NCBI GenBank assembly: GCA_916610825.1
Contig: OU744449.1
Span: 1,674,001-1,738,000 of the forward strand
Direction of reading: 5' to 3'
Origin: Haliclystus octoradiatus
Lineage: Eukaryota > Cnidaria > Staurozoa > Stauromedusae > Haliclystidae
Length of the DNA: 64,000 nt
Shown here in pieces: positions 1 to 11,200 of the stretch. The position numbers were made by a program, and so were the translations under genes. The notes under the pieces were generated by a model. That model made no database searches. It saw only the letters and a list, made by a program, of their open reading frames with translations, and was not told where the DNA came from. Every line of letters begins with the position of its first letter. The stretch's first letter is position 1.

Positions 1-59
1 ACAAAAGTTACATCAATTAAAAGAGATATTCTATCATATCAGGGAAAAAATATTGTTGA

Positions 60-130
60 GTTTATAAACAGTTCATGAACTTTACACATATTCATGAACT
101 ATTCATTAACTCCTTTTAATAATCACTTGA
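60..130. repeat. degenerate GTTCATGAAC-family fragment
   Basis: Several near-copies of the palindromic 10-mer GTTCATGAAC occur within 70 bp (for example at 73-82), without recognisable element ends. Related to the intact elements at 1050, 3716 and 6143. Confidence 0.6.
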
Positions 131-1049
131 AAAAACGCAAGTCGTGATTGGCGGATTTTTAAAACGATATTTGAAGTTATGACAAGAAAACTCACAATAT
201 TCCATGACAACGAGTAAAGTTAAATATATTTTTTTGCTATGTTGTGTATAGACAGTGCTGCACGTATAAGCATATACCCGCATAATCTATACCTAGCAAC
301 TTCAACTCAGCAGATCGAGCACATGTACTGAAAATGGAAACAAGCTGTAACAAATCTAATAACTTTTCTGAAAATCAAATTAAATGTGCTCTGTAATCTG
401 TAATTAAAGGAAAATCCAAAAAAGTATCAGCTTGGAAGATGCGATATTCAGACATAATTATTATTATTAATGCATCAAGAGTTTGTAAAACCATTATGTT
501 TAATGCTTCAAGTTATGTTTTGAAATGATATTTGTTGGAATTTCAATATTGTCACACCATTAAATGTTATGTAGCATGGTGAAGAAAGTGTTCAACAGTT
601 CAGTCCGACCATGTTTTGGACTGCAACATTCAACGACTGCTGCAACATTTACTTTGATGTTGCGGATAAAATTTACCTTGTTGGACACCATGATATACTT
701 GTGACTGATCTCTGCGATTGCATCGAATAAACGTAAACATAAATTAAGGAAAACATCATTCAGTTTGATTGCAAACATGTATCATACTCTTCAGATATTA
801 GGAAATAAAGATCAATATATAGTTAATATCAATTTAGGAACAAACACAACACTCTTGTCAATAATTTAGGAATGTTATAAATCAGGTTCAGGTATTCGGC
901 TTTCAATTGAACAGATATCATTCTACGCCTGTGTTACATGTACCAACAACTGTTTTGTATTGGCTTTGTCAGTATTAAGAATGCAGCCTATTTATCCTGC
1001 GGAGTAGTTTATTGATATTCGGCCAATTTATTGTTGAATAGTGGCTGAT

Positions 1050-1235
1050 CCCCTGCGAAAAACAGTTCAGGAGTTCATGAACAGTCCATGAACAGTTTAT
1101 GAACAGCTCATTAATGTTATATGGCCCCAAATTTTCATAAACTGTTCATAAACTGTTCATAAACTGTTCATGAAAATTGGGGTCATTTAACGCTCATGAA
1201 CTGTTCATGAACTACTCAACTGCTTTTTGCAGGGG
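1050..1235. mobile_element. palindromic MITE, GTTCATGAAC family, copy A
   Basis: A 186-bp near-perfect palindrome with terminal inverted repeats beginning CCCCTGCGAAAAACAG. The arms are built almost entirely of diverged 11-bp units around the self-complementary 10-mer GTTCATGAAC. The centre is a short spacer (…TATGGCCCCAAATTTTCAT / ATGAAAATTGGGGTCATT…). No coding capacity. Target duplication is not clear. Confidence 0.85.
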
Positions 1236-1595
1236 ATTATTCGGCATAGCCAGATAATTCGTACATCCTTATAAGATTTAATTATCAAAAATAGGATTCA
1301 AAAATTCATCAATGTGAATCAATTTTTTGGTTGAAGGGAAAATTTGATGTACCTAGTACACAACATCAACATTGACAATGATGGTGATATGCATATATTA
1401 TTTAATCTTAACTATCAGTATAAGCTATATAAATGAAAGGATATTGGTTTTTGGAAGGAGCGCATATCCCAAACACAAACTAAAGCAGATGGTCCCTGGA
1501 ATAAAGAATTGATGTAATAATGAAACAAATTAGAACAATGAAATAATCAAATAAATTGCACAGTAAAAGAATAAACAAACAGCCCTCCTACATGG

Positions 1596-1672
1596 GTTCT
1601 TACTACAGTAAATAGTTAAGAGTATTCTCATTGTGTGTGAGGGTGGCCGGGGTTTGATTCCTCGTCGGTGCA
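1596..1672 (+). repeat. possible tRNA-derived SINE head or tRNA-like pseudogene
   Basis: GGGTTTGATTCCTCG resembles a tRNA B box (GGTTCGATTCC) and CAGTAAATAGTTAAGAGT about 40 bp upstream resembles an A box. A complete cloverleaf cannot be folded by eye, so it is more likely a SINE relic than a tRNA gene. Confidence 0.35.
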
Positions 1673-1899
1673 CACATGTTTGCATTTGGTCTGTAAATGT
1701 GTTAAAGCACAGATATTTAATGTTGAATCTACCCTATTTTCAATACGTCACTTTTTCTAAACTCGGAACGATAGTAGGAATGACAAGAGGGCTTACTATA
1801 GTAAAACGAACAGTTGAAAACATTAAAAAGCAGCATCTCCATTCACGCGGAAACCCAAGTCAGCTATGCCTTCACCTTTTCTGCTTTTTTATACTGAGT

Positions 1900-2005
1900 A
1901 ACAGTTCATGAACTTAAAGGCAATTTCACATTCATGAACCAGTTTATGAACCGGTTCATGAAGTGTACAGGAACTCTTTATGAATGTTCATGAACTCACG
2001 GATTT
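1900..2005. repeat. degenerate GTTCATGAAC-family copy
   Basis: Repeated GTTCATGAAC-like units on both strands (…ACAGTTCATGAACTT…, …CCGGTTCATGAAG…, …ATGTTCATGAACTC…). Ends are not preserved. Confidence 0.6.
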
Positions 2006-2282
2006 TCTCATAGAGGATTTCTGGTAGTTCATTTGCCAATCAGCCAGATGTTGTGGAAATAGTCGTGGAAATAACCAGAAGACTCACTTATCAAGTGCTT
2101 GTACTGGATTTGTATAAATTATGAATTTACAAAGTGTTGTTTCCTGTTACTAATCAATGTTTACTGTTTTCAAAAAATTGTTATTCATCTGTTCTCTTCA
2201 TATATTTTCTAAGCCAATCATAAAAGACTGAGAAAAAATCTGCCTAAAGGCAAGCTGTATATTGCTTCTTCAACAAACATAC

Positions 2283-5200
2283 CTCTGAAAATGATGCCAG
2301 TCTGTAGTCTGAAAATGGGTCAGTACAAACACCAAGCATTGCTTTTGTCACACAAACTTGTTTAGGAGAAGGACGACCTAGTGTATCAATAGATTAATTA
2401 TTTTGTATCAATATAAAGAGAATAATAATAAATTGGAAAAAATTAATTATAGTGAGTGTAAAACAGAGCATGATATACAAGAGACAATAATAAGACTGTA
2501 AAACAAAGATTTCGCATTTTCTTGTGATCTAGCGTTTTATTTCCGACTGAAGATCCCAATTAAACTTGTGAAACTCTGAGTAACTGAAAAAGGCTTTGCC
2601 TCATCCTTGTCTCAATATGAAAAGAATAATACTAATTGTCGTTTTAATGCACACACAGCTGTATTTTTATTGTTGCCGATAAGAGCTATACAATTAGTGT
2701 TAACTTTGCACTGTTTTTGTGAACATTTTGGAATTAGTTTTAAAGTACCAATAATAATGGGTATAATATATAATAGAATAGAATAATAAGTTTCTTTGGA
2801 TAACATGTTATAACAAATGATCAATGAAATAATCAATCAACATTCAGGTTTTGTTTCTTTTATAGAATAAATAAAATGAATTAAACTTAGTACCCTATAT
2901 ATATAATTTAAATAAAGTGGAACCTGTATAATAACGGCCAGCTATGAGAGGTAGATAAAATGACCACTATAGACAGGTGGCCTTTATATACAGGTTTGAT
3001 TCAATAGAAAAATACTATATCAGACATTGCAGTTGTGACCACTATAAACAGGTGGCCACTGTATAGAGGTGACCGCTATAACAGGTTTGACTGTAATTAA
3101 TTTTTTTCTTTCTTTTGATCTGATGATGGTCATTACCATTGCAAACAAAATGTTGTCTATAACTATTTGTACTTGAATTCTGCCATTATCATTTGTTATA
3201 AAACAATAATAATGATGGATAAACACCATGAATCCTGAATGTGTTGAACCGCTACGGAAAACCTACTGAAAACATAGCGAATGGGTACTGAAATGGTACT
3301 GAAATTCACCAGATATTTTATTCTAGATTCTTTTCGTGAATCTACTGAAAAACTACTAAATGCACCATAAATTTCAAAAGCTACTGAAAAGTGTACTATT
3401 TAGTAAGCGTTCAGTAGGTTTTCAGTGCGATTTCAGTTGTCCAAAATTCATAGTGGTATCTCACCCAGGTATTGACAATTGGATAGAGTATAATATTTGT
3501 AAAAACGTACCTCTCATGTCAAACACTCTAAGATATTTTTGTCCTTGACCGGTAACAAATGATTTGGATTGTGTTCTCAGCCAATCAATAGAGAATGTCA
3601 CCTCCGAGCCACCTGATATCCAAAGTAACACAACAACCAATCATAAATATGAGTGATAAACAAAAAATAGCAAACTGCATAGGATATGCTAGGATCACAT
3701 CTAGATCAAAAACATCCACTGCGAAAACAGTTCAGGAGTTCATGAACAGTTCATGAACGTTAAATGGCCCCAAAATTTCATGAACTGTTCATGAACTGTT
3801 CATGAACCGCCTGTGGAGGTTCATGAACTGTTCATTAACAGTTAATGAAAAGTTGAGGAGAATTGGAGCCATTTTACGTTCATGAACTGTTCATGATCTG
3901 TTCATGAACTCCTGAACTGTTTTTCGCAGAGGATGGCTTACAAATATGCATAAAAGTGTTTAATTTACTTATTTATTTCTCTTCCTGCTTTCCCCTGTGA
4001 AAAGTTTATGAAAGTGAAATTGCCCAAAAGCTCACGAATAGTTTCATGAAATGTTTATAAGCTGTTTATGATGTTTTGAGCAATTTCCCGTTCATGAACC
4101 CCAAACAATTCACAAAGTTTTGTGCTGCAACTCAATTCATGAATTTCATGAATTGTTCAAAACTGTTCACAGGGATCCAGGTCTCAAAAGCATTTTATAT
4201 ATTGATTTCTCTTTCTGCTTTAAAAAATGTTTTGCTTTGGAAAATTGAAATTTCAACTAAATGTTTCGCAGGAGCTATGAGCGTTAAATGGCCCTATTTA
4301 CATGAACTATTTATTAATTCATGATTCAAACAAGCCATCCAATTTTCTTCATCAGTTCATAAATTCACAATGATTTCCACATCGTTTTAACAAATTCTAA
4401 CATGTGCAGAAGTGCAGTCCCTTGTGCAGTTTCCCTTTCAAATAAAACTAAACAAAATAATTGTAAGAGATCACATACCTATTTCATAACTTGGCCGAAT
4501 CAAAGCCGGGCCATCAGAACCATGACTATAACAAACAGAGACAAAATTTAAATAGCTTTAATGAGCTCAGATGTGACATTGCAGATCAATTTCAACAGAT
4601 TTCATGGCAGATAGGCATTGATTGTCAATGCGCAACGATGCGCCGCATCTATTCACAATGCAATCTTCTCTGGACGACTTCATCCGCCATCCTCAGATGG
4701 TACTCATTTGATGTTTTAGATAAATTCAATGCTGAGTTGACCTCAGGGGGATTTGAACCACAGTCGATCAGATATGATTCGGTCTGAAGTTCGGTTGCTC
4801 TGCCATTTGAGCTAATCCTCCTAAATCCATCTGATTTAGGATTAGCTATCACAAAGCACACTTAGAAATACATTTGAAATATCAAATTTTATATAATTTA
4901 GGAAGGAAGGTTGTTATATTTAGAAATGAGCAGTAACTTGTGTGCATCTAAGTTTTAACCCTCAACAAAATGAATATTGAGCTTTAACTTTAGCTGATAC
5001 TCAGTAGTTCTGGCACGGCATGATTAACCGCAAAGTGTTCAATAAACAGCTCAAATTCAACGACTATTCTAAGATGATTGAATGATTTCTAGCAAGTTGA
5101 TTGTTCAAGAACCAGATTCAGATACACACGTATTCAGATGAAGTCACATAAAATCAAAACAACATGAGCTGATCGTCAAAGCAACCAAGTTATAATAATG

Positions 5201-8200
5201 CGGTATCTTATAGTCCACACTAAATCACAACTAGATTGAGATATGGAATAGTTTCAGTCCAACCATAAACTTCTAGATTCGTAATAAAAATATTTAAGTT
5301 TTACCTAAAAATGTAATGCCCCCGTCAGTTTCTGTTTCATTATTATATTAAGCAAGTGACGCACAGTTTCCTGTGAGTCAATAAGCTTTATGTCCCATGA
5401 GAGAGTCACATAAGTAGAAAATGAAAAGGCATCAGAAAATCCCAAGCCGTCACGGCAAGCGATTTTGCATTTGAGTTTTATCCAGGAGTGACTTGAATGT
5501 GCTATAAAGGTTATTACTCATACATAAGCTGTATGCGAACATGCTTTGTATAATAACTACAGTGGAACCTGTATATAACAGCCAGCTATGAGAGGTAGAT
5601 AAATTGACCATTATAGACAGGTTGCCTTTATATACAGGGTTTATTCAATAGAAAATACTATTTTAGACATTGCAAGAGTGACCACTATAGATAGGTGGTG
5701 ACCGTTATAACAGGTTTGACTGTATCACATATTTATCAACTTTTACATGACTTTCTTACTACTAAGTTAGTGTTTCTTGTTTTTGAAAATTCGAGATCAC
5801 ATTGGAAATTCTCATTTGGGACAACATGGTGGAGTTGCGAAAATAGGTTGAGTCTTCAAACCTGGTTTGCTTTGTGTTAATATGGTGCTTTGGTTTCATA
5901 AGTCTCAACTAATCGAATTAAATTGAATCAATTTTGTTATTATAAAAAATATTTATGACATCCTGAAATAGTTATATTGAGCTTTAATGATTGCAAGTTA
6001 TAGATAATGTGATTAGCACAGTAGTAGGATATCATACTTACTTTGAAGAATCAATTGGACCAGAAGAAAAAGGAACTAAAAAACAAACAAATAGATGAAA
6101 TGTTTAATCCATGGACATGACCTTGTTACAATATTTACATCACCCCTGCGAAAAAAGTTCAGGAGTTCATGAACAGTTCATGAACAGTTCATGAACGTTA
6201 AATGGCCCTGAATTTTCATGAACAGTTCATGAACATTTCAGGAAAATTGGAGCCATTTAACGTTCATGAACTGTTCATGAACTGTTCATGAACTCCTGAA
6301 CTGTTTTTCGCAGGGGTAGTTACGCAAAAATCAATTGAAAGGCAATTACAATTGTAAAACTCGAGAGATTTTCGAATACTGTTCTAGTGATTTGATTGCC
6401 TAACTCCCGTGTTTGGATCACGCAAGTTGGACATGATGAGAGAAAAAACACCCAGAATTTCTAAATAATTGCAAATAAAGAATTGCATTATTAACATCGT
6501 TGATGATATATATTCCAGAGTCCAGCATTATAATTCAAGGCATTCTTCTTCTTTACGTCATTTGTTTGGTTATTGTGGCTATTCCGAGACAAAAATGTCC
6601 TACAAAATTGGCAAAACTTGCGACACAGCAGAAATGAGAAACGAGACAGATCAAAATCAAAGTGTTCGAAAGAATCGAAAGTGTTTCGAAAGTAGAACTC
6701 CGGACCTGTGATTCGAAGAAAGGCAAAATATGACGAAGAGGTGAAGATTTATAGGAGAAAATTGATCTAATCAGTCAAAGCTTTAATGTTAAATTCGTTT
6801 AAAAATAGTAAAAAAATTGTTTTGTTTCACAAAAGGGTTACTGCACGGCAGCCTTGTGTTTGGCTTCTCTGATACCAACACTTGGGATGTTGGGAGACAC
6901 TCGAAAGCTGAAAAACACTCGCCCTACGGGCTCTTGTTTTTCTGATGCTTTCTCGTGTCTCCCAACATCCGGCGTGTTGGTATCAGAGAACCCAAACACG
7001 GCTGCCGTGCAGTAACCCTTTAATGTAACATGAATTAAATGACAGAACAGGAATCAGTAGTTTGTAACAGGAATCTTACAAGTTGTAGATGCTAGGCATT
7101 GTATATTACTACAAATTTCTCACAGGTGAGTAGGCATCTGTAGGCCTATCTCACATCTCTAGAACTGGCCTGTCATCAGTGCACGTCACAATACGGTACA
7201 ATTTCATGTTTACGGATTATATTAATATCTATATTATTGATGGCCACTTACACATCCGTGCCTCGACATCCCAAACTAACAATGAGCTATCATTTCTTAC
7301 TTTATCCAATGCAATTGCAAGCTAGAACAAAATTGAGCAGTTGTTCATTATGAAGTCAACATCATCTTTAAATTATTAGATCAATAGATAGCTTTCAGTT
7401 GAGGATAGTGTTTGTAGACAAAGTCTCTGGTTCCATTATTTTCTAACTAATTTATACTCTGTTGACGACAGTTCAACAGTTATAAACCATAGCACATCTC
7501 CTGTTGAAAACAGCTCATATATTCATGGACAAGCGCAATTTTCATGAACTTTTCATGGCAATTCACTAAGCGCAGCCACGAAATCCATACATCAAGCACA
7601 CACAAATTTGATTCAATTTGCTTGAATTGAACGTCAAAAGAAAAGTCAATGAATTTGTTGTGGATGGCTTTGGAAATGACTGTTGTAGCTTAAATATAGA
7701 TTTGTTTCAATAAATTATGTAACAAAGTAAAACACTTACTAAATTTGTATCATGCGGATTCCAAGCTAATCCATTGCAAGAGCGATCTGCTTTTGGAACT
7801 AAGAAAATATAAATTAAAAAATTACTTTCCATCCCTGGGAACAAATGTGTTGAGTCTATGAACTGTTCATGTACTTCTTGCGAACTGTTCATGAAATTCA
7901 AAAATTCATGAAAGAAGTTACCAGTTAATGAACAGTCCATGACTAGTACTATCCATGGACAATTCTCAAGCAGTTTATGAACAGTTTATGAACGTTGAAT
8001 GGCTCAATTTTCATGGACTTTTCCATGAACAGTTCATGATTATATTTAAGCAGTTTAGCGTTCATGAACATTTTCCACAGGAGAAAAACATAGCAATACG
8101 CCATCTATATCTTATAACTATGACAAAGGAATGCAATGTTGTTACGAAAAGCATTAAAAAAATATTTAGCTTACCAAAAACGTAACTTACCAAATTCGCG

Positions 8201-11200
8201 TCCAATAAGGAGTGAGCTATTGCATGGACTACTAGGTAGCATACTGAAATCAAAAACAAAACAGAAGAATTTATGAAGATTACGTAAATGAGGATATGTA
8301 GGCCTAGCTGATTCAGATTTCTACAAATTGTATGAAGGGCACTGCTGGACGAAAACAATTTGACTTTTGAGTCGACCTTGGTATATACCGGTAATAGATT
8401 TATACAGTCCTACAACTTGTGGCGTTTTTCCTAAGACAATACTTTTTGATGGTCAGTTGAACCAGAGAAATGTTTGTAAATAATTATGGTAGATATAATA
8501 TAGTCGAACAGCAGTGATTTGATTCTTACTAAATGAAAATAAAATCACCTCAGCAGAATATTGACATGGAGATTTAATATGATTTGAAAAAGATCTTTTG
8601 ATTACATGCCTATTGTTTAGATCTCACTTCCCTAAATAAAAATGATTTGGCTCATTCTGAGAAACTATTTTCCTTTTTAATCTCTAGGCAAAATTTTCCT
8701 CAGTTGTTTGATTTCGAAATCATTAGTTTTCAGACAGCATTATTGACACCGTTCTGTATACTAATAATATTGAAAATAGAAAAGAAAACTATTTTATCTT
8801 TCTGAGACTCAAAGATCACAAAAAATATATTTTGTCTGCGTTTTTATGTGAGACTCCATGTCTGTCTTTTACAGACTGGCGAGTTTAAAACTCATAAATT
8901 TACTATAAATGGTTTCGTTTACAAGTTAATGTGATTGACAGTGATGTGAGAATTACTTTTGAAAAGTAATAAATTACATTACAAATTACTTTTCCTCAAA
9001 AGTAACTAATTACATTACTAATTACTTCAGCCTAAAAAGTAATTGATTACAATTACTAATTACTTTCCCAAAAAAAGTAATTAACTACTAATTACTTCAT
9101 GATTACTTTAACTTGTGAAACAAAAGATATTGCCTCCCTTTCGATAATGACATGTCTCGTTTTGACAATCATGGCGGTCATCTTGTTTTCTTACGAAGGA
9201 GAACGATCGATTTAATAATATTAATTTAATACTGATGACTGCAGCAGAAGATAAATTGACGTTGAAAACTTTTTAATAAAGTTGCCAAATAAATGGTTTC
9301 ATTTGATTTATCAAAATGATTTATTTTTGTCGGATCAATCTATCCATATAGCCATAAATTTTACATCATCTTTTCAATATTCGAAATTCACTCACTCAAA
9401 TAAAAAGTGAAAAACTATTGTATCTATTGATCAACAGAACAATGTCAGAACAGAGAAGAATAGGGTTTATTGGTCATATATCACACAATTCACCTGGTTT
9501 GAATAGCTCTCATGAAAGCTGCAAATAATGTGAGATTGCATCGCAGACAGAACAATAAAAAGCTGAACTTAGTGACAGCAACGCCTTTGAAAATTATCAC
9601 AAGACAACAAAGCAAATATTTTGTAATCATAAAAGTAATTTGAAAAGTAACGTCAATTACTTTCTCTCAAAATAGTACTCGTTACTTCAAAAAGTAATCA
9701 ATTAGATTTACTTATTACTTTTCCCAAAAAGTAACTAATTACTCCTAAAATTACTCCAAAAGTAACGAGTAACGCGTTACTTTAGTAACGAGTATTTACA
9801 ACACTGGTGATTGATGTCTTACTTAATAAGCATGATATGTCCATTAGATTGACCAACTGCGATAACGTTCTCTGCATCCCTCTTAGGGCACCAGGCAATA
9901 GCCTGCAAAATAAAAATAGATTAATTACATCCAATTACAGCCAATATTAGGGTTTTTACGTTTTGTTTTGATTAAAACAAGGATTCCAAGAAGGATTGTG
10001 GCACAACCACAAAACAATGATAAAGCCTTCAAAATTGAAATGAAGTGTTCGTTTTATTGTGCATCTATAAGAGGTTTCACTCATAATTTGAAGGGTGAAT
10101 TCTGTAAATTCCCTAACAAAGTCGTTGAAATGTTGACCCTGAACAGAAGTTGCTGATAGCCTTGTCAATGCTTCCTGACAAGCAAATATGTCTTGTACAA
10201 ACAATTGGGGAAATTTATCATTTCTGTTTAACACATGGCTGTTGTTACGAAAATTATGAGATCAATTGTTTTGGAAATTATTCATTCACAAGTCAAAATT
10301 ACTTGCGTGTTTTTCTCCTTAACTCAGATGTGTTGACCTTTTCATATTCGAACAATAGAAGTGTCAAGTGGTGTGACGAAAAGAATTCAATTGAAGCGCG
10401 AAGCAATGTAAACAATGAAATAATATATATCGAAAATCTTTCCGCTCGTAAACTTACTATCAAAACAATAACAAAACAATAACCGGTTGTTCAGTTGATT
10501 ATACTTTATAATCGACCGATTACTGATTATGTTAAAACAAGCTCTACTGTCGACCGCGATATCCTCCTAAGGTAAGGTCAGTCTTGGTTTTATCTGGATG
10601 TCAAATGAGTAGGCTACCTTATTTTGATGGCAGGTGGAGTGGTGATATAGAGGGAATTGCAATATTGATAACTGCAGTGGGTCTCTGCACAATCGAGGTC
10701 TTTCTGCCATGAAACCTGTTGAATTTGATCTGCAGTGCCACAGCTGAGACCAGCAAAGAGCATTAAATACAATCATTAATCTTAGCAAAAGGAGCCACTT
10801 CTGTAGAATATGGGTATGGTGGTGTTATTGGTAGGGCAATACCATTTCAGTTATTTTTAATTGACAATAAATAATTAGGCTACAGCCCGCTATGGAAATT
10901 AATTTGATCAATATAGTTTGAGAAATCCAATTTGTCAAATTGAATTAAGCATTCCTTAGCAATGACCACCACATGTTCAGCCAATACGGTCTACATAATA
11001 CGAAATAATAACAACAACAACATTGATCAATCAATATAATAAGAAACTAACTTTGGATGACGAAATTTCAGATGTGACGAATAAAGCTGATGCCATCAAC
11101 TCTTCAGATAGCTTGACATCTGTAAGTTAATCAGTAATGATATAAATCAATAGTATTGGCGGCATACATATGATTACCAGGTCAGATATTTGTATTCTCA

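Larger units (their letters stand above)
1..2282. other. left flank: MIOS intron or downstream sequence, repeat-rich
   Basis: I see no exon here. The stretch contains GTTCATGAAC-type elements (60-130, 1050-1235, 1900-2005) and a tRNA-like sequence at about 1596-1672. If the MIOS model is right, this is the intron following the exon at 2283-2377. Confidence 0.5.

Noticed and set aside
4491..4787. 98-codon plus-strand frame sharing ADQFQQISWQIG…DCQCATMRR with a minus-strand frame at 63,198-63,494
   Set aside because: The shared peptide arises because both overlap copies of the same SINE-related repeat; no independent sign of coding.
4735..4830. Functional tRNA gene
   Set aside because: A- and B-box-like motifs are present, but the anticodon stem does not pair and the sequence is repeated elsewhere with drift, as expected for a SINE.
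1050..8086. Repeated GTTCATGAAC units considered as a CRISPR-like array
   Set aside because: Eukaryotic context, palindromic units without unique spacers of constant length, and clear MITE ends.
10150..10482. 110-codon plus-strand frame
   Set aside because: Lies within a MIOS intron on the opposite strand, with no recognisable domain, low-complexity-free but unremarkable sequence, and no splice partners.
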